Origin: Planctomycetota bacterium
GTDB taxonomy: Bacteria > Planctomycetota > B15-G4
Direction of reading: 5' to 3'
Length of the DNA stretch: 64,000 bases
Assembly: GCA_029259715.1 (NCBI GenBank)
Contig: JAJDEP010000014.1
Span: 1-64,000, forward strand
The notes under the pieces are model-generated. The model was not told where the DNA came from. It saw nothing but the letters and a program-made list of their open reading frames with translations, and made no database searches. Every line of letters starts with the position of its first letter. Positions within the stretch are counted from its first letter, which is position 1. Shown here piece after piece: positions 45,376-54,258 of the stretch. The position numbers were made by a program, and so were the translations under genes.

Positions 45376-46850
45376 GCCGAGGTCTCCACCACGTCACCGG
45401 CGGGCGCACCACCGGACGGGACGACTCCGGCGAGGGCCTCATCGGTGGCGGCGCGCAGGTGCGCGAAGCTGGGCCAGCCGGCATCGGCGAGGTCGCGCCA
45501 CAGGGCCCAGTCGGCCGGCACGCCGGCGCCCGGGTCGAGCGCGGGACGCACCTCCTGGCGGATGCCCTGGTGGTTGATCCACGTGCCGCGCTTCTCCATC
45601 GCGGTCCGACCGGGGAGCAGCACCGTGGCCCCCTCGGCCAGCATGCCCACCTGCGGAGCCTGGACCACGAGGAAGTCGAGGCCGTCGAGCAGGTGCTCGG
45701 GGATGTCGACGTCGCCCGCGACGATGAGGCCGCGGGGTGCGGTCGCGTCGGCGGGCACGGGCACGAAGCCCAGCGCCACCGCTCCCGCCGTATTGGGCGT
45801 GGCGTCGTCCTGCTTGAGGAAGTCGTCGCCGGCCCAGGTCGACGCGCCGTGCCACAGCGTGGTCACGCCTTTGCCCTGGGCCCAGGTGCGGATGGCAAAC
45901 AGCTCTTCGCAGGTGTTCTTCGTGGACGCCAGCACCGCGACGCCCGCGCCGTCACCCACGGCCTTGCGCACCGCGGCCACGGCCTGCTCGATGGTCGCGT
46001 CCGCGCCAAGAGCGCGGAAGCCGCGCACACGATCGTCGAGGTTGTAGGTGTCGAAGCTGAGGCGGCCGTCGTCGCACATCCACGACTTGTTCACGTCGGC
46101 GTTGCGGCGCGGCTCGAAGCGCTTCAGCTGGCCCTGGTAGGCGCCCGCCTGGATGTTGCAGCCCTTGCTGCAGCCCGGGCAGACCGTCTCGGCGAAGTCC
46201 ATGAACCAGACCCGCTGCATGAAGCGCTGGGCGCGGCTGGTGAGCGCCCCTACCGGGCAGATGTCGACGATGTTGAGCTGGTAGGGGTCCTCGATCTTGC
46301 CGTTGGGGCCCAGCGTGATCGTGGACTTGCCGCCCATTTCGCACACGCCGATGGGCCGGCTGTCGCGCACGTTCTCGAAGAAGCGCGTGCAGCGCGTGCA
46401 CAGGATGCAGCGCTCGGCGTCGAACAGCACCTTGTCGGAGAACTCGACGCGCTTGTCGGCATGGCGCTTCTCTTCGACGAAGCGGCTGTCGCCGGGGCCG
46501 TGACGGTAGGCGTAGTCCTGCAGCGGACACTGCCCCGCCTCGTCGCAGATGGTGCAGTCGAGCGGGTGGTTGATCAGATAGAACTCGAGCACGCCCTTGC
46601 GGGCCTTCTTGACCTCCGGACTCTCGGTCTGGATGTCCATGCCCTCGCCGCAGGGCTGCTTGCACGAGATGGTCAGCTTGTCCGTGTTGCCGTTGACCTC
46701 CACCAGGCACATGCGGCAGTTGCCGTCGATGCCGATGTCCTCGTGGTAGCAGTAGTACGGCACGTCGACGCCGCGCTCGAGGCAGGCCTGCAGGATGGTC
46801 TTGCCGTCCTCGACCTCGGTCGTCTCGCCGTTGATCGTCAGCGTGATCAT
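45372..46850 (-). CDS. nuoG: NADH-quinone oxidoreductase subunit G, short form
   Basis: This 492-residue subunit holds the N-terminal iron-sulfur domains of NuoG: the 2Fe-2S ferredoxin part (CYHEDIGIDGNCRMCLVEV region, cluster N1b), the HPLDCTICDEAGQCPLQDY motif (N5 with its His ligand upstream), and CILCTRCTRFFENV with DICPVGAL (N4). The molybdopterin-oxidoreductase-like region that follows is much reduced: full NuoG proteins are about 700-900 residues. The electron-carrying clusters are complete, so a functional subunit is expected. It overlaps nuoF and nuoH by 4 bases each. Confidence 0.93.
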   Translation of the reverse strand: MITLTINGETTEVEDGKTILQACLERGVDVPYYCYHEDIGIDGNCRMCLVEVNGNTDKLTISCKQPCGEGMDIQTESPEVKKARKGVLEFYLINHPLDCTICDEAGQCPLQDYAYRHGPGDSRFVEEKRHADKRVEFSDKVLFDAERCILCTRCTRFFENVRDSRPIGVCEMGGKSTITLGPNGKIEDPYQLNIVDICPVGALTSRAQRFMQRVWFMDFAETVCPGCSKGCNIQAGAYQGQLKRFEPRRNADVNKSWMCDDGRLSFDTYNLDDRVRGFRALGADATIEQAVAAVRKAVGDGAGVAVLASTKNTCEELFAIRTWAQGKGVTTLWHGASTWAGDDFLKQDDATPNTAGAVALGFVPVPADATAPRGLIVAGDVDIPEHLLDGLDFLVVQAPQVGMLAEGATVLLPGRTAMEKRGTWINHQGIRQEVRPALDPGAGVPADWALWRDLADAGWPSFAHLRAATDEALAGVVPSGGAPAGDVVETSA

Positions 46851-48169
46851 GCCGCCCCCACCGGGGCGCTCGCGCCCGCCGTCGTGCCCGCGTCCGCCTC
46901 GGGCCCTTGCTGGATCTTCGCCTCATACTCGTGGCGGAACTTCTTGATGATGCTCGTCAACGGCCAGCACGCGCCGTCGGCGAGGGCGCACACCGTGCGG
47001 CCCTCCATGTTGTGCGCGATGTCGAGCAGCAACTCGAGGTCGGCCTTACGCCCGTGACCCGAGGCGACCCGCTCGAGGATCTTCACGACCCAGGGCGTGC
47101 CTTCGCGACAGGGCGTGCACTGCCCGCAGCTCTCGTGGGCGTAGAAGCGCATCAGGTTGAGGTTGGCCTGCACCATGCAGGTGTCCTCGTCGAGCACGAT
47201 GATGCCGGCCGAACCCAGCGAGCTGCCCATGGCCCGGATGCCGGGCGTGTCCATGGTGGTCTTTTCGACCTCGTTGGCCGTGAGCACCTTGCTCGAACTG
47301 CCGCCGGGGATGATGGCCTTCAGCCGCTTGCCGTTGCGGATGCCGCCGCAGGGACCGTCGATGAGCTCCTGCAGCGAGTAGCCCGTCTCGATCTCGAACA
47401 CGCCGGGCGTGTTCACGTGGCCCGACACGCACCACAGGCGCGAGCCCGGGTCGTCGGGGTGGCCGAGCTTCGCGTGCCACTCGGCGCCGTGCTTCACGAT
47501 GTGCGGGATGTTCGCGATGGTCTCGACGTTGTTGATGATCGTCGGGCAGGACCACAGCCCCTCGACCGCCGGAAAGGGCGGCTTGTTGCGCGGGTAGGGG
47601 CGCACGCCTTCGATGGAGTTCAGCAGCGAGGTCTCCTCGCCGCAGATGTAGGCGCCGCCGCCGATGTGCACGTGGACGTCGAGGTCGAAGCCCGAGCCGT
47701 CGATGTCCTTGCCGAAGAGCCCGGCCGCGTAGGCCTCCTTGATGGCGGCCTCGGTCTTGCGGATGCCGTCGCGGAACTCGCAGCGCAGGTAGACGTACGC
47801 CGTGTGCGCGCCGATGGCGTAGCAGGTGATGCCCACGCCCTCGAGCAGCTGGTGCGGGTCCAGCTCGAGGATCTGGCGATCCTTGAACGTGCCCGGCTCG
47901 CTCTCGTCGCCGTTGACGCACAGGTAGACCGGCTTGCCTGTGTTCTTCGGCACGAAGCTCCACTTCATGCCCGTCGAGAAGCCGGCGCCGCCGCGCCCCT
48001 TGAGCCCCGACGCCTTCACCATGGCGGTGATGTCGTCCGGCGTGCCCTTCTTCCCGTGGATCGCGGCGAGGTAGGCGTCGTAGCCGCCGTCCGCCCGGTA
48101 GCCCTTCAGCGCGCAGCTGTCGTCCTTGCCGAAGCGCGCGGAGATGATGTTGCCCATCGGGAGCGTCAC
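46847..48169 (-). CDS. nuoF: NADH-quinone oxidoreductase subunit F
   Basis: This 440-residue subunit binds NADH and FMN and cluster N3. GLKGRGGAGFSTGMKW is the NADH/FMN glycine-rich site, GAYICGEETSLLNSIEG the second conserved motif, and ESCGQCTPCREGTPW with a distal cysteine (AHNMEGRTVCALADGA) the 4Fe-4S ligand set. A Gly/Ala-rich C-terminal tail follows. It overlaps nuoE and nuoG by 4 bases each. Confidence 0.97.
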   Translation of the reverse strand: MTLPMGNIISARFGKDDSCALKGYRADGGYDAYLAAIHGKKGTPDDITAMVKASGLKGRGGAGFSTGMKWSFVPKNTGKPVYLCVNGDESEPGTFKDRQILELDPHQLLEGVGITCYAIGAHTAYVYLRCEFRDGIRKTEAAIKEAYAAGLFGKDIDGSGFDLDVHVHIGGGAYICGEETSLLNSIEGVRPYPRNKPPFPAVEGLWSCPTIINNVETIANIPHIVKHGAEWHAKLGHPDDPGSRLWCVSGHVNTPGVFEIETGYSLQELIDGPCGGIRNGKRLKAIIPGGSSSKVLTANEVEKTTMDTPGIRAMGSSLGSAGIIVLDEDTCMVQANLNLMRFYAHESCGQCTPCREGTPWVVKILERVASGHGRKADLELLLDIAHNMEGRTVCALADGACWPLTSIIKKFRHEYEAKIQQGPEADAGTTAGASAPVGAA

Positions 48170-48630
48170 GTTGCCGACTCCAGCAGCTTGTCGACGTCGT
48201 CGTGGCTCAGGTTCTCGTGGCGCTCACCGTCGATGAGGATCACCGGCGCGGTGCCGCACGACGCGAGGCACTCGGCACCGCGCAGGGTGAAGCGGCCGTC
48301 GTCGGTGGTGCCGCCGCGCTCGACGCCGAGCTTGGCCTTGAGGTGCTGCCACAGCTCCTGGCCGCCGCAGGCGTCGCACGAGAGCGTGCGGCACACGTGG
48401 ATCAGGTGCTTGCCGCGGGGCGCGTGATAGAGCATCGGGTAGAAGGTGACCACCTCGAACACCTCCATGGCGGTGATGTCGAGGAACCCGGCCACCCACT
48501 GCTGCGCCTCGGCGTTGCACCAGCCCTGCTCGCGTTGGACCACGTGCAGCACGGGCACCAACGCGGCCTTGGCCACGGGGTAGCGCCCACGGATGTCCTC
48601 CAGCTCGGCGGTGATTGTCTCGTCGAACAT
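48166..48630 (-). CDS. nuoE: NADH-quinone oxidoreductase subunit E
   Basis: This 154-residue thioredoxin-fold subunit carries cluster N1a, with ligands CRTLSC (C-x4-C) and ECLASC (C-x3-C). Other signature parts are GWCNAEAQQWVAGFLDI and VVTFYPMLYHAPRGKHLIHV. Length is as expected. It precedes nuoF with a 4-base overlap and follows nuoD by 15 bases. Confidence 0.97.
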   Translation of the reverse strand: MFDETITAELEDIRGRYPVAKAALVPVLHVVQREQGWCNAEAQQWVAGFLDITAMEVFEVVTFYPMLYHAPRGKHLIHVCRTLSCDACGGQELWQHLKAKLGVERGGTTDDGRFTLRGAECLASCGTAPVILIDGERHENLSHDDVDKLLESAT

Positions 48631-48645
48631 CCCGTCTCCGGTCCC

Positions 48646-49869
48646 CTAGCGGTCGCACTCGCCCATGACGAAGTCGATGCTGCCGAGGATCGCCATGATG
48701 TCGGAGATCATGTGGCCGGGCACCACCTCCTGCAGCACCTGCAGGCTGGCGAAGGACGGCCCGCGGATGCGCATGCGCTGGGCCTTGCTGCCGCCCTCGC
48801 TGCGCAGGAAGAAGCCCAGCTCGCCCTTGGGGTTCTCGTGCCCGAAGTAGACCTCGCCGTGGGGCAGGTCCACCGAGTCGGTGAACACCATGAACTGGTG
48901 GATCAGCGACTCCATGTTGGTGAGCACCTTCTTCTTCTCGGGCTGCACCGACTTGAGCTCGTCGTCGCCCGCGCGGTTGAGATACGGGCCCGACGGCATG
49001 GAGTCCAGCACCTGCTCGATGATGCGTGTGCTCTGGCGCATCTCCTCGACGCGCACCATGTAGCGGTCGTAGCAGTCGCCCGTGGTGCCCACCGGCACCT
49101 CGAAGTCGTACAGGTCGTAACCGCTGTACGGGTGCAGCTTGCGCAGGTCGTACTCGACGCCGCACGCGCGCAGGTTGGGGCCGGTGAGGCCGTACTGCAG
49201 CGCCTGCTCGACGGTGATCACCCCCACGCCCTGCGTGCGCTTGACCCAGATCTTGTTGCGGGTCAGCAGCCCCTCGTACTCGTCGACCCGGTGCGGGAAC
49301 TCGCGCACGAACTTCTCGAGCTTGGGGAACAGGTCTTCGGGGAAGTCGCGGGCACAGCCGCCGATGCGCGTGTAGCTGGTGGTGAAGCGCGCGCCGCTGA
49401 TGCGCTCCATCATCGAGTAGATCGCCTCGCGCTCGCGGAAGGTCCACAGGAAGACGGTCATGGCGCCGAGGTCCATGGCGTAGGCGCCGAGCCCCAGCAG
49501 GTGGCTCGAGATGCGGCCCAGCTCGGCGCAGATCACGCGGATGGCCTGGGCCCGCGGCGGCGCCTCGATGCCCACCAGCTTCTCGCAGGCGATGGCGTAG
49601 GCGACGTTGTTCGCCAGCGGAGCGAGGTAGTCCATGCGGTCGGTGTAGGGGATGTTCTGGTGCAGCGTGTGGTGCTCGCCGACCTTCTCCTTGCCGCGGT
49701 GCAGGTAGCCGATGATGGGCTCGCACTTGCAGACCTCTTCGCCGTCGAGCTCGAGGATCAGGCGCAGCACACCGTGGGTGGACGGATGCTGCGGGCCCAT
49801 GTTGAGGGCGATGGTGTCCTCGTGCCGATCCTCGGCGATCTCGACGTCGAGCATGCGGGCGTCGCTCAT
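48646..49869 (-). CDS. nuoD: NADH-quinone oxidoreductase subunit D
   Basis: This 407-residue subunit forms the quinone-reaction site with NuoB. NMGPQHPSTHGVLRL and GYLHRGKEKVGEHH carry the conserved histidines and the loop entering the quinone pocket, and the end IDFVMGECDR is the family's typical C-terminus. It is encoded separately from nuoC, unlike the fused nuoCD of E. coli, and its start overlaps the nuoC stop by 4 bases. Confidence 0.97.
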   Translation of the reverse strand: MSDARMLDVEIAEDRHEDTIALNMGPQHPSTHGVLRLILELDGEEVCKCEPIIGYLHRGKEKVGEHHTLHQNIPYTDRMDYLAPLANNVAYAIACEKLVGIEAPPRAQAIRVICAELGRISSHLLGLGAYAMDLGAMTVFLWTFREREAIYSMMERISGARFTTSYTRIGGCARDFPEDLFPKLEKFVREFPHRVDEYEGLLTRNKIWVKRTQGVGVITVEQALQYGLTGPNLRACGVEYDLRKLHPYSGYDLYDFEVPVGTTGDCYDRYMVRVEEMRQSTRIIEQVLDSMPSGPYLNRAGDDELKSVQPEKKKVLTNMESLIHQFMVFTDSVDLPHGEVYFGHENPKGELGFFLRSEGGSKAQRMRIRGPSFASLQVLQEVVPGHMISDIMAILGSIDFVMGECDR

Positions 49870-50555
49870 GACGTCGGCTCCTGGGGCGCGTCACCGGACG
49901 GCTTGCCCTTGGCCGCCTTCATCTCGGCGCTGCGCTTCCAGGCCTCATCCGGCGAGAGACTCTCGCGCTCGGTGTCGCTGCCGCTGCGCACCGATTCCGG
50001 CACGGCGACGCGACCGTCGGTGCCGTCGACGTTGCCACCCAGGGCGCGGGCCGGAGCCGCGTGCTCGCCCCGCCCCTCCATGGGGTATTCCTTGCGCAGC
50101 GGGAAGTCGGGGAAGTCTTCGTGCAGCAGGATGCGACGCAGGTCGGGGTGACCTTCGAAGGCGAAGCCGTACATGTCGTAGACCTCGCGCTCGTACCAGT
50201 TGGCACCGCGGAACACGCCCATGGCCGTATGGAACACCGGGTCGAGCGCGCTGCTGAAGACCCGGAAGTGCAGACGCTTGTGGTTGGTCAGGTCGTAGAG
50301 GACGGTGCGCACGACCCAGCGCGGCTGGGCGTCCTCGCCCATGTCATCGCCGAAGCGGTCGATCAGCAGCGAGTAACCCAGCGCGTCCCGGGCGTGCTGC
50401 AACACCTCGGTCTCCCGCCCGATGTCGGTGACCTCGAGCGTGAGGTCGCCGGCGAATTCGGCCGGGGCCTTGGTCGCGTCCGGGAACGCAGCATGCAGGG
50501 CCTGCGCGGCCGCGAGGTCGCTGTGGCTGCCGGTGGTGGGGAAGGTCTTGCTCAA
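49866..50555 (-). CDS. nuoC: NADH-quinone oxidoreductase subunit C
   Basis: This 229-residue hydrophilic-arm subunit has the signature WYEREVYDMYGFAFEGHPDLRRILLHEDFPDFPLRKEYP. The C-terminal 60 residues are an extension rich in charged residues and Gly/Ala. A gap of 75 bases separates it from nuoB upstream, the largest in the operon. Confidence 0.95.
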   Translation of the reverse strand: MSKTFPTTGSHSDLAAAQALHAAFPDATKAPAEFAGDLTLEVTDIGRETEVLQHARDALGYSLLIDRFGDDMGEDAQPRWVVRTVLYDLTNHKRLHFRVFSSALDPVFHTAMGVFRGANWYEREVYDMYGFAFEGHPDLRRILLHEDFPDFPLRKEYPMEGRGEHAAPARALGGNVDGTDGRVAVPESVRSGSDTERESLSPDEAWKRSAEMKAAKGKPSGDAPQEPTS

Positions 50556-50630
50556 CTCTGTTGCCCGTCTCTCGTGTCGCCCGATTCTCGTGTTGCCGGT
50601 CTCAGTCCGTGTCGCGCCCGGTCCGCAGCC

Positions 50631-51185
50631 TCAGCCGCCGTAGCTCTTCTCGCCCTCGATCTGCTTCTGCAGCTTCATCAGCGCGCTGAGCACGTTCTCG
50701 GGCCGCGGTGGGCAACCCGAGACGTAGATGTCGACCGGCAGGAAGGTGTCGATGCCCTGGCACACGGCGTAGGTGCGGTACATGCCGCCGCTGCTCGCGC
50801 ACGCGCCCATGGAGATGACCCACTTGGGCTCGGCCATCTGGTCGTACACGCGCTTGGCGGCCTCGGCCATCTTGTAGGTGCAGGTGCCGGCCACGACCAT
50901 CACGTCGGCCTGGCGCGGGCTGAAGCGGGCCACCTCGGCGCCGAAGCGCGCCATGTCGAACTTGCTCGACGCCGTGGCCATGAACTCGATGGCGCAGCAC
51001 GACAGGCCCAGGGGCAGCGGCCAGAGCGAGTTCTTGCGCGCCCAGTTGGTGAGCGCGTCGACCTGCGTGACGAAGAACCCGCCGTCGTCGTTGAGGCCGG
51101 TGTCGACCTGCTTCTCCGGCACCACCACCTCGGTGGTCGCGCGGACGCGTTCGTCGAGGGTGTAGGGGTTTTCGCGTTGACTCAT
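50631..51185 (-). CDS. nuoB: NADH-quinone oxidoreductase subunit B
   Basis: This 184-residue subunit holds cluster N2, the last before quinone. The ligands are visible as SCCAIEF (adjacent cysteines), GACASSGG and [33 protein letters not shown] completes the family pattern. Length is normal. It starts 1 base after the nuoA stop. Confidence 0.97.
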   Translation of the reverse strand: MSQRENPYTLDERVRATTEVVVPEKQVDTGLNDDGGFFVTQVDALTNWARKNSLWPLPLGLSCCAIEFMATASSKFDMARFGAEVARFSPRQADVMVVAGTCTYKMAEAAKRVYDQMAEPKWVISMGACASSGGMYRTYAVCQGIDTFLPVDIYVSGCPPRPENVLSALMKLQKQIEGEKSYGG

Positions 51186-51186
51186 G

Positions 51187-51675
51187 TCAGCTCTCCACCC
51201 GGTCGGCCACGGCCCGCTCGCTCAAGGCGCCGCCGCCGCTCGGCTGTGTGCCCGTGCCGCTCGTGAAGCGCACGGCCTGGTTCCCCGACCGCGAGCGGCC
51301 GGCCGGACTCCAGTCGAAGGCGCCCTTGGCGACGCAATACCACCACCCCACCATGAGCACGGCGATGAAGACCAGGATCTCGATCACGCCGAACATGCCC
51401 AGTTCCCGGAACTTCAGGGCCCACGGAATCAGGAACACGATCTCGATGTCGAAGATGATGAAGAGCATCGCGACGGTCGAGAACTTGACGCTGAAGCGTC
51501 GGCGTTCGGGCGTGAGCGGCACCATGCCGCACTCGAAGGCCGTCTCCTTGTCCGGGTTGCTGGTGCCCTTCTTCCCGAGCAGCCACGAGACCACCAGGTT
51601 GAACGCCGCGAAGGACACGGCGAATCCCGTCAGCAGCAGGATCGGGATGTAGTCGTTGAGGGCCGATTCGGGCAA
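51187..51675 (-). CDS. nuoA: NADH-quinone oxidoreductase subunit A
   Basis: This 162-residue three-span subunit opens the operon. [43 protein letters not shown] includes the cysteine loop near the quinone site and the conserved FDIE helix. A polar tail of about 40 residues extends the C-terminus compared with most NuoA proteins (about 120-150). A promoter candidate lies about 110 bases upstream. Confidence 0.96.
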   Translation of the reverse strand: MPESALNDYIPILLLTGFAVSFAAFNLVVSWLLGKKGTSNPDKETAFECGMVPLTPERRRFSVKFSTVAMLFIIFDIEIVFLIPWALKFRELGMFGVIEILVFIAVLMVGWWYCVAKGAFDWSPAGRSRSGNQAVRFTSGTGTQPSGGGALSERAVADRVES

Positions 51676-51783
51676 GGCAGTACGGGCTCCGGCGAGGCTC
51701 CGAGGGAGGGTCGGGACGAGGCGGGAGTGATCGGCCCGACTCGCTGACCCGGCACCTTGTGACCCGGAGACAGTCGCGGTGAG

Positions 51784-51812
51784 ATCGTACCGAGAGGTCC
51801 CCGGCCAAGGAA
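51784..51812 (-). promoter_or_regulatory. Candidate promoter of the nuo operon
   Basis: On the minus strand TTCCTT (51807-51812) and TACGAT (51784-51789) are 17 bases apart, about 110 bases before the nuoA ATG. The -10 matches the consensus at four of six positions; the -35 is poor. The same place contains a short inverted repeat (CCGGC/GCCGG) that may mark the end of the fdhD transcript. Confidence 0.3.
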
Positions 51813-51825
51813 GCCGGTTTGCGGG

Positions 51826-52680
51826 CTAGGTCGGCTCCGGGGAGGGCGCGGCCGCCCCGCCCAGGCGCTCGGCGCCGGTGTAGACGTTGAAGCGGTCCTT
51901 GCGCACGAATCCGATCAGCGTCTGGCCGCCGTCCCGGGCCAGGCTGACGGCCAGGGACGAGGGCGCCGAGACGGCCGCCACCACGGGAATCCCCGCGCGG
52001 CGGGCCTTCTGGACGATCTCGAAGCTGGCCCGGCCGGACACCATCAGCACCGTGTCGCTGAGGGGCAGCCGCCGGAAGCGCACGGCCTCGCCGACCACCT
52101 TGTCCACGGCGTTGTGTCGGCCCACGTCCTCGGCCAGTCCGAGCCGGCGGCCGTCGGCGGCGAACAGACCGGCCGCGTGGAGGCCCCCGGTCGCATCGAA
52201 GACCGACTGCCCCTTGCGCAGGGCCGCGGGGAGGCTGAGCACCAGCCGGGGATCGAGGCGCGGGCCGGGGCTCACCATGGGACAGCTCACCGAGATGGAC
52301 TCCAGCGTCGACTTCCCGCAGACCCCGCAGCTCGCCGACATGATGCCCGTCCGGCCGGCGTGGCTCTCGTCGATGGCCGACTCGGGCGCCAGGGTCACCG
52401 TGACCACGTTTCCCCGGGCCTCCTCGGGCACGTCATCGCAATGGACCACCCCGGCGATGTCCTCGGGACGCTCCACCAGGCCCTCGGTGAAGAGCAGGCC
52501 CCGGGCCAGGTCCAGGTCGTGGCCCGGCGTCCGCATGGTCACGACCAGGCTCCGGTCGCCGACGCGGATCTCCAGAGGCTCCTCCACCGCGACGATGTCG
52601 TCGGCGGCGGATCCGGGGCCGATGGCGCCCATGCGCACCACGCGGACCTGTTCCTGCCGTTCAGCCTTGCCGGGACGCAT
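51826..52680 (-). CDS. fdhD: Formate dehydrogenase accessory sulfurtransferase FdhD
   Basis: This 284-residue protein is FdhD, which transfers sulfur from a cysteine desulfurase to the molybdenum or tungsten cofactor of formate dehydrogenase. The catalytic loop SASCGVCGKSTL has both cysteines (Cys118, Cys121). Other family segments are AVEEPLEIRV, TPGHDLDLARGLLFTEG, DVGRHNAVDKVVGEA and VSGRASFEIVQKARRAGIPVVAAVSAPSSLAV. No formate dehydrogenase lies in this window, so it serves an enzyme elsewhere. The ATG lies 8 bases after a TAGGCT box, suggesting a leaderless transcript. Confidence 0.95.
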   Translation of the reverse strand: MRPGKAERQEQVRVVRMGAIGPGSAADDIVAVEEPLEIRVGDRSLVVTMRTPGHDLDLARGLLFTEGLVERPEDIAGVVHCDDVPEEARGNVVTVTLAPESAIDESHAGRTGIMSASCGVCGKSTLESISVSCPMVSPGPRLDPRLVLSLPAALRKGQSVFDATGGLHAAGLFAADGRRLGLAEDVGRHNAVDKVVGEAVRFRRLPLSDTVLMVSGRASFEIVQKARRAGIPVVAAVSAPSSLAVSLARDGGQTLIGFVRKDRFNVYTGAERLGGAAAPSPEPT

Positions 52681-52688
52681 GGGGGCCC

Positions 52689-52717
52689 AGCCTACTCGTC
52701 TTCGGAAAGGGCTCCAA
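52689..52717 (-). promoter_or_regulatory. Candidate promoter of fdhD, leaderless type
   Basis: TTGGAG (52712-52717) and TAGGCT (52689-52694) on the minus strand are 17 bases apart. The -10 ends 8 bases before the fdhD ATG, so transcription would begin at or within a base or two of the start codon, leaving no room for a ribosome-binding site. Confidence 0.45.
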
Positions 52718-52817
52718 ATGGCCTCTTGGCCGCGAATTCATGGACAGATGGGCTCAAGTCGATGGGCCTGCTTGGGCGAAGGGAAGTGTGCATCTCCTCC
52801 GACACCTTGGCCCACCC

Positions 52818-54194
52818 ATGAACGCTCGTGCTTTCCTGACGATGCTCGTGATCGCCGCCGTGAACACGGTGGCCATCCTCTCGTTCCCCTCGGACGAGCG
52901 CTTCACGCCGAACACGCTCTATGTGGCTTCTGCGGACTCCGGGACCATCTTCGCCATCGATCTGGCGGACCTGCCCGGACCGGTCACCGGCCTGCCGCTG
53001 CCCCCGGGCACGCCCGACGCCGGCTCGCTGCCCGAGGCCATCACCGGCCTGGCCCTGCCCGAGGACCTGGCCTTCGGCCCGGATGCACTGCTCTACATCA
53101 CCGACCGCACCGACGACGTCGTCCGGGGCTTCGATGCCGACGGCCTCGAGATCACCTCCCTCGGCGGCGTGGGATCGGCCATCGACGACCCCACGGGCAT
53201 CCTGTTCGGCCCCCGCGGCGGACTCTTCGTCTCATCGTTCGGCACCGACCGCGTGCTGCACTTCGCCGCCGACGGCGAGCTCGCCAACGAGTTCGGTGAG
53301 TCGAGCGTCCTCGACGGCCCGGCCGGCATGGCCATCGGCCCCGGCGGCAAGCTCTTCGTCGCCTCTCACGAGACCGACGAGGTGCTCGTGTTCGACCGCT
53401 TCGACGTGCTCGTCGACAGCTTCGGCGTCGGCGACGACCTCGACGGCCCCTGGGGCATCGCCTTCGGCCGGGACGGACGCCTGTACGTGGCTTCCTCGCT
53501 GCAGAACCGCGTCAAGGTCTTCGACACCGCCGGCGTGTTGTCCGATGAGTTCGGCGACGATGTCCTGCTCGACGGCCCGGCCGACCTGGCCTTCGGTCCC
53601 GACGGCAAGCTCTACGTGACCTCCACCGGCAACGACATGCTGGTGCGCTTCATGGCGGACGGCACGGGCCACATCATGATCGACCCGTCCCGAGGCCTGA
53701 CCCAGCCCCGCGGCCTGGCCTTCGCACCCTTCTACATGGAGACCTCGCTGAGCGGCACGCTGGCCGAACCGGGCGTCAAGCTCGGCCGGGCCCGCGAGCG
53801 GCACGTGCTCATGGGCCTCGCGCCCGGCTCGGGCGTGATCTCGCTGTTCGCCGAGGACGACGAGGAAGACAGCATGCTGCGCAGCGTGTTCGGCACGCCC
53901 GTCATGGTCTTCCACGGCTTCGAGGACTTCGAGGACGACCGCAGCAGCAAGCGTTCGTTCCACGGCACGTCGCTCACCGGCAATGCCCGCGGCGACGGCA
54001 TCGGCACGATCATCCTCGAAACCCGCGGCAAGGTGCCGAGGCTCGAGAAGCACAAGAACAACGAGCCGGCGCCGAACCCGCCCTTCCCGGACGCCCTCAC
54101 CCTGCAGAGCGCAGGCGGCCAGCTGCACCTGGCCAGCGACAAGGGTGTGCTCGACGTCTCGGTGCGCGCTCGCTACCGGAAGCCGAAGAACTAG
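52818..54194 (+). CDS. Secreted NHL-repeat beta-propeller protein
   Basis: This 458-residue protein has a signal peptide (AFLTMLVIAAVNTVAILSF) and about six NHL/SMP30-like repeats of about 45 residues in residues 30-310, each with a variant of LDGPxGxAxGPGGKLFVAS and FDxxG. The repeats form a beta-propeller. The C-terminal 140 residues hold no known motif, with an acidic stretch (EDDEEDS) and a Lys/Arg-rich end. Such propellers usually mediate binding rather than catalysis. It is divergent from fdhD. Confidence 0.8.
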   Translation: MNARAFLTMLVIAAVNTVAILSFPSDERFTPNTLYVASADSGTIFAIDLADLPGPVTGLPLPPGTPDAGSLPEAITGLALPEDLAFGPDALLYITDRTDDVVRGFDADGLEITSLGGVGSAIDDPTGILFGPRGGLFVSSFGTDRVLHFAADGELANEFGESSVLDGPAGMAIGPGGKLFVASHETDEVLVFDRFDVLVDSFGVGDDLDGPWGIAFGRDGRLYVASSLQNRVKVFDTAGVLSDEFGDDVLLDGPADLAFGPDGKLYVTSTGNDMLVRFMADGTGHIMIDPSRGLTQPRGLAFAPFYMETSLSGTLAEPGVKLGRARERHVLMGLAPGSGVISLFAEDDEEDSMLRSVFGTPVMVFHGFEDFEDDRSSKRSFHGTSLTGNARGDGIGTIILETRGKVPRLEKHKNNEPAPNPPFPDALTLQSAGGQLHLASDKGVLDVSVRARYRKPKN

Positions 54195-54258
54195 GAGTCG
54201 TCGCGACGGCTCCGGACGGTCGGCATCCCCCGGCCCGGGACTCCGGTCGCGCCGCGGT

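Noticed and set aside
45372..46850. nuoG as a broken gene
   Set aside because: It ends in a 4-base overlap with nuoH and all cluster ligands are present, so shortness is probably genuine.
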